The position numbers and the translations under genes are program-made. The notes below the pieces were generated by a model, which saw only the letters and a program-made list of their open reading frames with translations, ran no database searches and was not told the origin of the DNA. Positions 1 through 36,579 of a DNA stretch of 64,000 nt are shown piece after piece; position 1 is the stretch's first letter; every line of letters begins with the position of its first letter. Origin of the DNA: CAWCUZ01 sp963798795 (GTDB lineage Bacteria > Acidobacteriota > Vicinamibacteria > Vicinamibacterales > SCN-69-37); contig CAWCUZ010000007.1 in assembly GCA_963798795.1 (NCBI GenBank), positions 1-64,000 on the forward strand, written 5' to 3'.

Positions 1-5532
<5,532 letters not shown>

Positions 5533-5533
5533 C

Positions 5534-16549
<11,016 letters not shown>

Positions 16550-16553
16550 CGCG

Positions 16554-24238
<7,685 letters not shown>

Positions 24239-24239
24239 G

Positions 24240-27200
24240 ATGGGCGATCTGAAGGATCGGCTCGCGCAGCTCTCGCCCAAGCGTCTCGCCCTGGTGGCGC
24301 TCGAGCTCGAGGAGCGTCTCGCCGCGGCCGAAGGCGCCCGGCGGGAACCGGTTGCCGTCATCGGCATGGCCTGCCGCGTGCCGGGCGCCGACACCGTCGA
24401 GGAGTACTGGCGGGTGCTCGACGAGGGCGTGGACGCGATTCGCGAGACGCCGGCCGACCGCTGGGATGTCGACGCGTACTACGACCCGGATCCCGACGCA
24501 CCCGGAAAGATCGCGACGCGATGGGGCGGGTTCCTCCGCGACATCCAGCACTTCGATCCGTCGTTCTTCGGGATCTCGCGGCGCGAGGCGGTGAGCATGG
24601 ACCCGCAGCAGCGGTTGCTGCTCGAGGTCGCGTGGGAAGCCTTCGAGCGCGCGGGGCAGTCCGCCGACCGGCTGTTCAGCTCTGCCACCGGCGTGTTCGT
24701 GGGGGCCTGTAACGCCGACTACCTGCAAGGGCTCATGGCGCGCGATCCGTCGGAGATCGATGCGTACCTGGCACTCGGGCAATGCCGCGAGCGTGATCTC
24801 GGGCCGTATCGCCTACGTCCTCGGCCTGCAGGGGCCCGCGGTCACCATCGACACCGCCTGCTCGTCGTCGCTCGTCGCTCTGCATGTCGCGTGTCAGAGC
24901 CTGCGGGCGGGCGATTGCCGGCTTGCGCTGGCCGGCGGCGTGAACGTCATCTGTGCGCCCGAAACGTCGATGGCGCTGTCGCGCGTCGCACATGATGGCG
25001 CCCGACGGCCGCTGCAAGGGGTTCGATGCGTCGGCCGACGGGTTCGTCCGCGGCGAGGGCTGCGGCCTGCTCGTGCTCAAGCGCCTGTCGGACGCGCGCG
25101 CCGATGGCGACCGGATTCTCGCCGTCGATTCGCGGGTCGGCCGTGAACCAGGACGGACGCAGCAGCGGCCTCACGGCGCCGAACGCGCCGTCGCAGGAGG
25201 CCGTCATTCGCGCGGCGCTCGCCAACGCGGGCGTCGAGCCCGGCGCGATCTCGTACGTCGAAGCGCACGGCACCGGCACATCGCTCGGCGATCCGATCGA
25301 AGCGCGCGCGCTTGGCGCCGCGCTCTGTCAGGGCCGGCCGATGGACCGCCCGCTGCTGGTCGGATCGGTCAAGAGCAACATCGGGCACCTCGAGTCGGCC
25401 GCGGGCGTCGCGGGCGTCATCAAGGTCGTGCTGGCGCTCCAGCATCGGCGGGTCCCGAAACACCTGCACTTCCGCGCGCCGAGCCCGCACATCCCGTGGG
25501 ATGAGCTGGCGCTGCGCGTCGTCTCGGAGGCCACTGAGTGGACTTCCGACGGGCCGCGCCTGGCGGGCGTCAGCTCGTTCGGCTTCAGCGGGACCAACGC
25601 CCACGTCGTGATCGAGGAAGCGCCCGAAGCGACTGTCGAGCCGCCGGCACACGACCGCTCGGCGCACCTGCTGACGATCTCCGCCAAGACGGACGATGCG
25701 CTGCGGGACCTGGTGCGGGCGCATGCGGCCGACTTGCCGGCACGCGACACCGACTTCGCCGCGTTCTGTGCCACGACGACCGCCGGCCGCGCGCATTTCT
25801 CGCGCCGCCTGGCCGTGGCCGCCCGCTCGGCAGGCGAAGCCGCGCGGCAGATCGACGCCTGGCTCGCCGGCGGCGACAGTCGCGTGCAGTCCGGCGGCGT
25901 GCCGTCGGCCGGCGCGCCCGACGTCGCGTTCCTGTTCACGGGGCAGGGGGCCCAGTACGCCGGCATGGGCCGCGAGCTCTACGAGTCGTTGCCCGTGTTC
26001 CGCGAGACCGTCGATCGCTGCAGCTCGATCCTCGAGCCGATGCTCGGCCGCTCGCTGACGACGATGCTCTACGGTGCGGCGGATCTGTCGGCGACCCTCG
26101 ACGACACCGCGTACACGCAGCCGGCGATCTTCGCGATCGACTACGCGCTCGCCGCGGTGTGGCAGTCGTGGGGCGTGCAGCCCGCCGTCGTCGCCGGCCA
26201 CAGCCTCGGCGAGTATGCAGCGGCCTGCGTGGCCGGCGTGCTGCCGCTCGAAGACGCGCTGCGCCTCGTGGTCGAGCGCGGCCGCCTGATGCAGTCGCTG
26301 CCGCGCGAGGGCGCGATGGTCGCCATCATGGCGCCCGAATCCGGCGTGCGGCGCGCCATCGGCGGCCGCGCGGGCGTGTCCATCGCCGCCATCAACGCAC
26401 CGGACAACGTCGTCATCACCGGCCGGTCCGGAGAGGTCGCCGAGGTCGTCCGCAGCCTCGAAGCCTCCGGCGTGGAGTGCCGGCGGCTCGCGATTTCGAA
26501 CGGGTTCCATTCGCCGCTGGTCGATCCAATCCTCGACAGCTTCGAGCGCGCGGCATCGGACGTGCGCTGGCGCGCCCCGCAGATCGCGCTCGTCTCGAAC
26601 CTCACCGGACAGATCGCCGGGCCCGAGATCGCCACGGCGGCGTACTGGCGCCGGCATCTGCGGGAGCCGGTGCGGTTCGCCGAAACGGTGGCGACGCTCT
26701 GGAACCAGGGCGTGCGCGTGTTTCTCGAGACCGGCCCGCATTCGACGCTCCTCGGTGTCGCGCGCCGATGCGTGCCCGAGGGCGCCGCGGTGTGGGCGCC
26801 GTCGCTCCGTCGCGATCAGCCGCCGTGGTGGCAGATTCTCAACAGCGCGGCAACCGTGTATGCCGCCGGCGTGTCGTTCGACTGGCAGGCCTTCGAGCAG
26901 CCGTACCGCCGGCCGCGCGTGGACGTGCCGACGTACCGGTTCCACCGGGAGCGGTGCTGGATCACGGTGGATCGTGCCGCGCGGTCGATGCGCGCGGGCG
27001 CATCGGCGCCGTCCGCGCATCCGCTGGGCGCGGCGCGTCTGCGCTGCGCCGTGCCCACCTTCGAATACCGGTTCGATACGCAGCGCCTGCCGATGCTCGG
27101 CGGCCATCGCGTCAACGGCGTGGCCACGATGCCGGCGGCGGGCTTCGCCGAAATCGGCCTGAGCGCGTGCCGCGAGGTGCTCGGACGCGCGCCGGACGCC

Positions 27201-30200
27201 GTTGATGCGCTCGTCTTCCGCGAGCCGCTGGTCGTGCCCGACGACGGGCTGGGCAGGCTGGTCCAGTGCGTGGTTCGGCAGGACGATGGTGAGGCGACGT
27301 TCGAGGTGTCGAGCGCCGCGGACGAGAGCGGCACCCGATGGACGCTTCACGCAACCGGCCGTGTGCGGCAGGCCATCGGTGCCTCGGCTGCCCCTGTCTC
27401 GATAGACGGACTGCGCGGCCGGTTCACCGACTGGCGGCCAGCCAGCGAGTACCACGATCGTCTTCGGGAGCGCGGCGTCGACCCCGGGGCGGATCTGCTG
27501 TGCGCTGAAGAGATTGGATCCTCGGAGGACGCGGCGTTCGCCCGGATGCGCTTCGCGGACGACCAGGTGCGCGACGCATCGCGCTTCTGGCTGCATCCGA
27601 CGCTGCTCGATGCGTGCACGCTGCTGGTCGGAGCCGTGTCGCCGGATCTGAAGACCCGGCGCTCCACCGTGAGCGACCGGCGGTCCGTGGGGAGCGGCGG
27701 GATGATCCTCGCGGGCGTCGGCGAAATCCGGAAATGCGGCGAGTTCGGCCAGACGGCATGGGTGCACGTGATGGTCCGCGACCGGGCCGACGACGGGTCG
27801 CGCATGTCGATCGATGTATCCGTGTACGACGCGGCAGGCCGACCGGTCGTTCTCGTTTCCGGCATGGACCTCGTGCACACGACGCGTCTGCCGGGCGCGG
27901 TCCGCGCGGAGACGTACGAGCTGGCGTGGGAGGACGCGCCCGTGGCGCGCGCCATGGCAGGCGATCTCGCGGCGATTCGCGACCGGCTGGCGTCGTCGCT
28001 CGACGCCGCCTTGCGTCGGTCCGCCGGCCCGAACTCGAGTGCTGCCGACTACCACGACCTGCTGCTTCGTCTCGATGGCGCGATCACGGGCTGGATTCGC
28101 CGCGCACTCACCGAAATCGAATCGACGTCGGCCCGAGTCGCCGGTCGGCAGCAGCGCCTGTTCTCGCATCTGACGGCAACGACCGGCGCGGGTGCGGGAT
28201 CGGACGATCCCGATCGGCTCGCGCGCGAGCTGTCGGACCGCTATCCGTCGTTCGCGCGGCATGTCGCGCTGGCCACCCGAGGCGGACAGAACCTGACTGC
28301 CGTGCTGACCGGCGCGCGCGATCCGCTCGACGTGCTGTTTCCAGACGGCTCGTTCGACGCCGTCGAGGCGCTGTACCGGGACTCGCCGGTGGCCCGGGCG
28401 TACAACGAGACCGTCGCGGATGCCGTCGTCGACCTGGTGCGATCCTCCGGCAAGAGCCGCGTGCGCATTCTCGAGATCGGCGCGGGTACCGGCAGCACGA
28501 CCGCGGCCGTCCTGCCACGGCTCGATCCGGCGCGCGCCAGCTACACGTTCACCGACCTGTCACCGCTCTTCCTGAGCCGCGCGCGCGAACGGTTCGCGGG
28601 GCTTCCGTTCGTCGAGTACGCACTGTTCGACGCGGAACGCGATCCGGCGGCGCAGGGTCTGCCGACCGGCGCGTACGACGTCGTGATTGCGGCCAACGTG
28701 TTGCACGCCACCGCCGATCTGGCCCGAACGCTGGCGAACGTGCGCAACGCGCTGGCGCCTGGCGGCGCACTCGTGCTTTTGGAGGGTCATGGCCGGCAGG
28801 GCTGGGTCGACATTACCTTCGGGTTGACCGAGGGATGGTGGCGCTTCTCCGATGCGGCCGTCAGGCCCGACTATCCCCTGATCGATCCGGAACGCTGGGC
28901 CGGACTGCTCGAGACCTCCGGTTTCGACGACGTGGAGGTGATCGGTCCGCGCGACGATCGCGAATCGACGCAACAGTCCGTCATCCTGGCGCGCGCGACG
29001 GCGGCGCCCCACCCGAACGACCGCGCCAGCCGGCTCGTTGTCGTCGGGACGTCGGAGCTGGCCATGTCGGTCGCCGGCCTCGAACGCGGATGCATCGTGG
29101 CGCAGACGCCAGAGGCGCTGCGCTCGGCCTGCCGTCGTGCCGTCGAAGCCGGGCCGTTCCGCGTCGTCTGTTTCTGGCCGCCGTCATCCTCCGATCGTCC
29201 GGATGCAGGCGCGGTCGAGCGCGCAACGGCGCACGCAGTGCAGTGTCTGCAGGCGCTGATAGCGGCCGGCCCGGCCGGTTCGGCGCGGCTGTGGTTCGTC
29301 ACGGAAAACGCGCAGCCGGTGCGCGGCGGCGACCCGGCATCCGGCGCCTCGCCGTTCTCGCTCGACGGTGCCGCCGTGGTGGGCCTCGGCCGCGGCATCT
29401 CGGTAGAGCACCCGGACGTCTGGGGCGGCCTCGTCGATGTCGACGCCGCGGAGCCCGTGGACGTCCGTGCACGGGCCGTTCTCGACGAGCTGGACCGGCC
29501 GGACGACGAGGATCAGGTCGCGCACCGCGGTACGCAGCGGCTCGCGCCGCGAATCGCGGTGATGAAACCTCCGTCATCCGGGACGTGGCAGATTCGGCCC
29601 GACATGGCGTACCTGTGCACCGGCGGACTGGGCGGCGTGGCGGTCAGCGTGGCCGAGTGGCTCGTGGCTCGCGGCGCCAGGCATCTGGTGTTGACGACGA
29701 GACGGGCGCTGCCGCCGAGGAGCGCATGGCCGGATCTCACGCGCGAGTCCGCCGTCGAACACGACGAGACGCGCCGGCGCGTCGCAGCGGTCGAGCGGCT
29801 GGAGGCCGCGGGCGCGGCCGTCGACGTGGCGGCCGTCGACGTGGCCGACGAGGCCGGCATGACGGCGCTGTTCGCGCGATTCGGCGCCGACCTGCCGCCC
29901 CTCGCAGGGGTGTTCCACTGCGCGGCCGACATCTCGTCGATGCCGGTCGGCGCCCTCGACGTTGCGGCCTTGCACGCGATGCTGAGGCCCAAGGTGGCGG
30001 GCGCGATCGTGATCGATCGGCTCACGCGCGGGATCGACCTGGACTTCATCGTGCTGTTCTCGTCGACGACAGCGCTGTGGGGCGTGGCGGGACTGGCTCA
30101 CTACGCGGCCGCGAACACGTGTCTCGACGCGCTGGCGCACGCGCGCCGCGCAGAGGGTCGTCCGTTCGTCAGTATCAACTGGGGCACGTGGGATGTGATG

Positions 30201-30896
30201 CGCCTGGCGAGCGACGCGGATCGCCGGTCCTTTGCCGAAGCCGGCATGCGGCCGATGGACTCGGCCAGCGCGCTGGAGGCGCTCGCGCGGCTTGGCGTGC
30301 ACGGCCCGGCGCAGGCGGCCGTCGCGTCGGTGGACTGGGCCGTGTTGAAGCCGCTGTACGAAGCGCGGCGCCCGCGGCCGTTGTTCGCCCGGATGGGCGC
30401 GGCGGCCGGTCCGACGGCGACGAGTCCGGCGGCGGCGCGGGTCGAGCCGGCCGCGCTGCGCGAGCGGCTCGACCGCGCGGCGCCCGAGGATCACCTCGAC
30501 GTGCTGCGGGTGTTCGTCAGCGGGGAAGTGGCGCGGATCCTGGGCGCCGACGACCCCGACGCCCTGGACCGCCATAAGGGCCTGTTCGAGATGGGGATGG
30601 ATTCGCTGATGTCGGTGGAGTTGAAGTCGCGGCTCGAGAGGGCGGCCGGTGTGCCGCTGCCGTCCACGCTGACGTTCAACTATCCGAACATCGAGGCGCT
30701 GACGAATTTCCTGGAGAAGGAGATCGCGCCGTCGATGAGCGAAACCGCCCCGGGGCCAGTCGTTCCCCCGGCATCGGCAGCGGCATCGGTGTCGAGCGGC
30801 CCGGCGGACGCGCTCGAGGGCGGGATCGATCTGGACGAGCTGAGCGAAGACGCGCTGGCGGAGCTGCTGGCCGCGAGACTGGAAGAGATTCGATGA
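24240..30896 (+). CDS. Type I PKS module, KS-AT-DH-cMT-KR-ACP
   Basis: Should produce an alpha-methylated, beta-hydroxy or alpha,beta-unsaturated unit. The docking N-terminus is MGDLKDRLAQLSPKRLALVA. KS is about 24345-25620 (Cys codon 24859-24861, DTACSSS). AT is about 25920-26960 (GHSLGEYAAA near 26200; the selectivity motif reads NGFH near 26500, an unusual variant of HAFH). DH is about 27010-27900 with intact HRVNGVATMP and HPTLLDA. cMT is about 28220-28990 (LEIGAGTGS, NVLHAT). KR is about 29030-30260 (TGGLGGVAV; HYAAAN; no LDD motif, so an A-type stereochemistry is possible). ACP is about 30480-30720 (Ser codon 30603-30605, GMDSLM). Three frameshifts fall near 24780, 24990 and 25130; the following 5.8 kb is clean. 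A palindromic repeat is read through in the DH (27640-27666). The stop overlaps the next ATG (ATGA). Confidence 0.95.
27640..27666. repeat. Palindromic repeat element inside PKS DH coding sequence
   Basis: A 27-base sequence containing a 9-bp stem (gccggatct / agacccggc, one G-T type mismatch) around a GA loop, followed by gctcca. It matches the reverse complement of 32006-32032 at 26 of 27 positions. The host frame stays open (PDLKTRRSTVSD), and the DH has about 11 more residues here than the same stretch of the DH in the fully reducing module. Confidence 0.88.
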
Positions 30897-33800
30897 CGTC
30901 GCGCGTGGACCCGGGCGATCGCAAAGCGCTCCTGCGGCAGGCCCTCGCCGCGGTGGACGAGATGCGCGCGAAGCTCGCCGCGCAGGAGCGCGCCCGCTCC
31001 GAGCCCATCGCCATCGTCGGCATGGCGTGCCGGTATCCGGGCGGCGCGGACGATCCGGACGCGCTGTGGCGCGTGCTGGACGAGGGCATCGACGCGGTGA
31101 GCGACGTGCCGCCCGATCGCTGGGACGCGGACGCGTACTACGACCCGACACCGGGCGCGCCGGGCAAGATGATCACCCGCCGCGGCGGCTTTCTGCGCCA
31201 GGTCGACCAATTCGAGCCTGAGCTGTTCGGCATCTCGCCGCGCGAAGCGCTCACGATGGATCCGCAGCAGCGTCTGCTGCTCGAGACGACGTGGGAAGCG
31301 CTCGAGCGCGCGGGTCAGGCGCCGGATGCGCTCGCGGGATCGCGCACCGGCGTGTTCATCGGCATCACCACGAACGACTACGGGCAAATCGTCGGCGTCG
31401 GCCGGGCGGATCAGTCGGACGTGTACGCCGCCACGGGCAACGCCCTCAACGCCGCGGCCGGACGGATCGCGTTCGTGCTGGGTCTGCAGGGGCCGTGCAT
31501 GGCCGTCGACACGGCGTGCTCGTCGGGTCTGGTGGCCGTGCACCTGGCCACGCGGAGTCTGCGGTCCGGCGAATGCCGCCTGGCCGTCGCCGCCGGCGTG
31601 AACGTCGTCCTCAAGCCGGAAGCGGCGATTCTGTTTTCGAAGTGGGGCATGCTCGCGCCCGATGGCAAGTGCAAGACGTTCGACGCCGCCGCCGACGGGT
31701 TCGTCCGCAGCGAGGGGTGCGGCACGCTCGTTCTGAAGCGGCTCGGCGACGCGATCGCCGATGGGGACCCGGTTCTGGCCGTCATTCGCGGATCGGCGAC
31801 GAACCAGGACGGCCGCAGCAGCGGCCTCACCGTCCCCAACGGTCCCGCGCAGCAGGCGGTGATCCGGCAGGCGCTCGCCGACGCAGGCGTCGCGCCGGCC
31901 GACGTGCAGTACGTGGAAGCGCACGGCACCGGCACGCCGCTCGGCGATCCGATCGAAGTCGAAGCCCTCGGTGCCGAATTCGGACGACCGGCCGGCTCCT
32001 CCGAATGGAGCGCCGGGTCTTCAGACCCGGCGACGCCGCTCTTGATCGGCTCGATCAAGACCAACATCGGCCACACGGAAGCGGCGTCCGGCATCGCCGG
32101 CATCCTGAAGGTCGTTCTGGCGCTGCAGCACGAGAAGATCCCCGCGCACCTTCACTTCCAGACGCCGAGCCCGCGCATCGCCTGGGACCGGTATCCGGGG
32201 ATCGAAGTGGCGTCCTCGGCGCGGCCGTGGCCGGCGGGCGGCCGGCGCCGCGTCGCCGGCGTGAGCTCGTTCGGGTTCAGCGGGACGAATGCCCACGTCG
32301 TGATCGAAGAAGCGCCGGCCGCGCCGCCGGTCGAGACCTCCGGGGCGGATCGGCCGCGGCACCTGCTCGGTACTCTCGGGCCGGACCGAGGCCGGGCTGA
32401 ACGAGCTGGCCGGGCGCATGGCGGCGCACGTCGAGGGCCATGCGGAACAGTCGATTGCCGACGTCTGCTTCACGGCGGCGACCGGACGGGCCCACCTGGC
32501 GCATCGACTCGCCGTGTCCGCGTCGACGCGCGAGGAACTCGTCGAGCTGTTGCGCCGGGCCGGCGAAGGCGACCCGAAGGCCGGCGTGCGCGGCGAGCTG
32601 CGCTCGACGAATCCGGCGAAAGCCGCGTGGCTGTTCACCGGACAGGGATCGCAGTACGCGGGCGTGGCCCGCCAGCTCTACGGCACGGCCCCGACGTTCC
32701 GCGCCACGATCGATCGCTGCGATGCGCTGCTGCGGCCGCACGTGGACCAGTCGCTGCTGTCGGTGCTCTATCCCGCCGACGACGCCGCGTCGCCCATCGA
32801 CGAGACCGGCTGGACCCAGCCGGCGCTGTTCTCGGTGGAATACGCGCTGGCCATGCTGTGGCGTGAATGGGGCGTGGAGCCTGCAGCGGTGCTCGGACAC
32901 AGCGTCGGCGAGTACGTGGCGGCCGCCGTGGCGGGCGTGTTCGGCCTCGAGGACGCGATCCGCCTGATTGCCGCGCGCGGCCGGTTGATGCAGGCGCTGC
33001 CGGCCGGGGGCGCCATGGCGGCCGTCTTCGCGCCGGAGGCGCAGGTCGTCGAGGCGATCCGGCCGTACGCCGATCGGGTGTCGCTCGCGGCCGTGAACGG
33101 CCCGCGCGAGCTGGTGATTTCCGGCGACGGCGCGGCCGTGCAGCAGATCCGCGACGCCCTCGGCGCCGCCGGCGTCAAGTCCAAGCCGCTCGTCGTGTCG
33201 CACGCGTTCCACTCGCCGCTGATGGATCCGATGCTCGACGAGTTCGAGCGCATCGCCCGCGCGGTGACCTGCCGCCCGCCGCGGGTCCCGCTCGTGTCGA
33301 ACGTGACCGGCGCCTTCGTCGCCGCCGACGCGCCCATGGACGCGAGCTACTGGCGACGCCACATCCGCCAGCCGGTGCGCTTCTTCGATTCCGCCACGGC
33401 CGTGCGCGACAAGGGCATCACGACCTTCCTGGAGATCGGCCCCGCGCCGATCCTGAGCGGTCTCGTCAAACAGGGCCTCTCGGGCGGCGACGTCCGCGTG
33501 ATCGCGTCGCTTCGCAAGGGGCGCGACGAATGGACGACGTTGCTCGATGCCCTGGGCGGGCTGTACGTGGCCGGCGTCCCGATCGACTGGCGTGGTGTGG
33601 ACGGGCCGTACGCGCGCCGCCGGCTCGTGCTGCCGACGTCCCCGTTCCAGCGGCGCCGCTACTGGGTCGAACGCGATGCGTCGCGCGAGCCCGTGGCCGC
33701 AGCCGCGACCCGCGCCGACGCCGCGGTGCATCCCCTGCTCGGCCGGCAAATCGATCTGGCGGACGCCGGCGGCCGGCGCGTGTGGGAGAACACGTTGAGC

Positions 33801-36579
33801 CTCGATCGGCTCGCGTTCCTGCTCGACCACCAGGTGCAGAACGTGCCGGTTCTGCCGGCCACGGCGTACCTGGAGATGGCCATCGCGGCCATGTCCGAGG
33901 TGTCGGGCGAGGGCCCGGTCGGCATTTCGTCGATCACCTACCACCGGCCGATGTTCCTGCAGCGAGACCGCGAGCGCGCGCTGCAGTTCATCCTGGCACC
34001 GGCAGCCGACGGCGGCCACGCATTCGAGGTCTTCAGCCGCGATGCCGGCAGGCCGGGCTGGACGCGCCACGCGACGGGCACGGTCGTCCGGCTCGCTCCC
34101 CCTGCCGATCCCGCGCGTGGCTTCGCCGAGATGGCCGCGGCGCGCGCCCGCTGCGGGGAAACAGTGGCCGGTCCCGATTTCTACGCATCGCTCGCGGCCC
34201 GTGGCAACACGTGGGGACCCGCGTTCCAGGGTTTGACCCGCGTGTCGCGCCGCGACGGCGAGGCGGTGAGCGAGGTCCGCGTGCACGAGTCGCTCAGGGC
34301 CGACCTGCCGCGCTACTTCGTCCACCCGGCGGTCGCGGACACGTCCGGACATGTGCTGACCGCGACGATTCCGCTCGCCGCATCGAGCGGCGCCAGGGGC
34401 GGCGCGTTCGTCGGCGGCGCCATCGACGAGGTCCGCTTCTACGCGCGAGCGACCACGGACACCCTGCACGCGTACGCCCGCCTGCGTGACGACGCGCCCG
34501 CCGGCGGCAACATCCTGGTCGGCGACGTGCGCGTGTACGACGACGCCGGGCAACTGCTTTCCGAGACGCTCGGAGCGCGGCTGTTCTATTTCGACGGCGT
34601 CGAGCCGCCCGCCGCGCCGCCCAACGTGGCCGACTGGCTGTACGAAACCGCCTGGCGCGCCGCGCCTCGCACCGGCCCGGCCACGCCGGCGCGTCTGCTC
34701 GACGGGCCCGGCGCCTGGCTCGTGTTCTGCGATCGCGACGGCGTCGGCCCTGCACTCGCGTCGGTCCTGCGGGCGCGCGGCGAGCGCGTGTACCGCGTGC
34801 ACCCGGCCGCCGAGCTGCGGATGGCGGACGACGACCTGATCGAGCTGCCCTCCGATGCGCCGCACGAGGCCCGGCGGCTCGTGGCGCAGCTCTCCGCCCG
34901 TGGTGAACGGCTGCGGGGCGCCGTGCACCTGTGGAGCCTCGACCAGCCATCCGCCGCGGCCGCCAGCACCCGGGAGATCGACGAGACCTGCGCCGCGCCC
35001 TGCGCCAGTGCGCTCAACCTCGTGAACGCGCTCGCGCGCAACGCGTTCGGCGAGCCGCCGCGGGTGTGGCTGGTCACGCGTGGCGCCCAGCCCGTTGCGC
35101 CCGGCGATCCCGGTGAGGCCGCGCAGGCCGCCCTGTGGGGCTTCGGCCGCGCGCTCTCGGCGGAACGCGCCGCGCTCTGGGGCGGCTTGATCGATCTCGA
35201 CTCGCGGGCCACACCGGCGGCCTCGGCTGCGCGAATCTGCGACGAGCTCCTCGGGCCCGACGCCGAGGATCAGAATCGCCTTCCGCGGCGATGACCGGTT
35301 CGGCGCACGGCTCGTGCGGCGGCCGCCCTCGACGACGCCCCAGCGCACGCCGGAGTTTCGTGCCGACGCGGCCTATCTGATCACGGGCGGATTCGGCGGG
35401 CTCGGCCTCGAAGTCGCCGCCTGGATGGTGCGCCGCGGCGCACGCCGGCTCATCCTGCTCGGCCGTCACGGGTTGCCGGCGCGCTCCGCCTGGGGCGACA
35501 TCGACGGCGCGAGCCCGGCGGGCCGCCGCGTGGCCGCCGTCCGCGCGCTCGAGATGCTCGGCGCGTCGGTGCATCCCGTCGAAGGCGACGTGACGAACGA
35601 AGCGCAGATCCGCGCCTTCGTGTCGGCGTACCGCCAGGAAGGCTGGCCGCCCGTACGCGGAGTCGTGCACGCCGCCGGCATCGTCCGCTATCAGCCGATC
35701 GAGGACGAGAACAGCGCATCGCTCCGCGACCTCATCCGGCCGAAGCTCGTTGGCGCCTGGATGCTGCACGAACTGTTCGGCGACACGCTGGACGTGTTCA
35801 TCCTGTTTTCGTCGGCCTCCGCCGTGTTGAGCTCACCCCTCATCGCGGCCTACGCCGCGGCGAACGCCTCGCTCGACGGTCTGGCGCATCACCGCCGCGC
35901 ACGCGGGCTGGCAGCGACGAGCATCGACTGGGGGCTCTGGTCGCGCGTCGGCATGGGCGCCGAGGCCACGGCGGCCGGCAAGCCGACCGACTTCCTGTCA
36001 CAGGCGATCACGCCCGAGCAGGGGCTGGCGGCGCTCGATCTGATCGTGGCGGGCGCAGCCGCGCAGACGGTCGTCCTCCCGACGGACTGGCCGCGCTGGG
36101 CGCGGACGCATCCGGCCGCCGCGGCCGCGCCGTTCCTGTCGGAAGTGGCGAGCGAGTCGGGCGGGTCCGCGGAGCAGGCGCCGGGCCTGACCCCCGAGGC
36201 GCTGCGCGATGCACCACCAGAGACCCGGCCCGGTCTCGTGCGGGACTACGTGGCCGCCCAGGTGGAGGCCGTCGTGGGCGTCCGTCGCGACGATCTCGAC
36301 GTCGACGTCCCTCTGACGATGATGGGGCTCGACTCGCTCATGGCCGTCGAGCTGCGGAACCGCTTCGAGGCCGACCTGCGGGTCGACGTGCCGGTCGTGC
36401 GACTGCTCGAGGGGCCGACCGTCCGGGCACTGATCGAGACGGTGCTTGGCGCCGGCGAATCGCGCCCCGACGATCGCGCCCCCCGGTTGGTGCGTCCCGA
36501 GGACGTGGCGAATCTCTCTGAAGCCGAGCTCGACGCGATGCTGGCCGCCATGCTCGGGTCCGACGGCGGAGCGGGCTGA
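30893..36579 (+). CDS. Type I PKS module, KS-AT-DH-KR-ACP (two or three frameshifts)
   Basis: The last PKS module, handing its chain to the NRPS. The N-terminal docking helix is KALLRQALAAVDEMRAKL. KS is about 31000-32310 (Cys codon 31517-31519 within DTACSSG, where Gly replaces the usual third Ser; EAHGTGTPLGDPIE; TNIGH). AT is about 32620-33670 (GHSVGEYVAA near 32894; HAFH near 33200, malonyl type). DH is about 33720-34620 (HQVQNVPVLP, Asn at the usual Gly). KR is about 34650-35990 (TGGFGGLGL; AYAAAN; no LDD motif). ACP is about 36230-36440 (Ser codon 36334-36336, GLDSLM). Frameshifts fall near 32370 and 35275. A palindromic repeat lies in the KS (32006-32032). The acidic tail SEAELDAMLAAMLG is a docking helix. 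Stop and next start share one base (TGATG). Confidence 0.95.
32006..32032. repeat. Palindromic repeat element inside PKS KS coding sequence
   Basis: Contains a perfect 10-bp inverted repeat, cgccgggtct / agacccggcg, around a TC centre (32011-32032), preceded by tggag. Its reverse complement occurs at 27640-27666 with one mismatch. It is read in frame as WSAGSSDPA in a loop between the GDPIE and KTNIGH motifs. That loop is about 10 residues longer than in the neighbouring KS encoded at 24345-25620. Confidence 0.92.

Noticed and set aside
25077..28262. Open antisense frame of 1061 codons opposite a PKS gene (also 45069-47993 and 57769-60621).
   Set aside because: Long antisense frames are expected in DNA of this GC content. 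They have Arg/Ala/Gly-rich composition, no domain motifs, and lie opposite well-supported genes.
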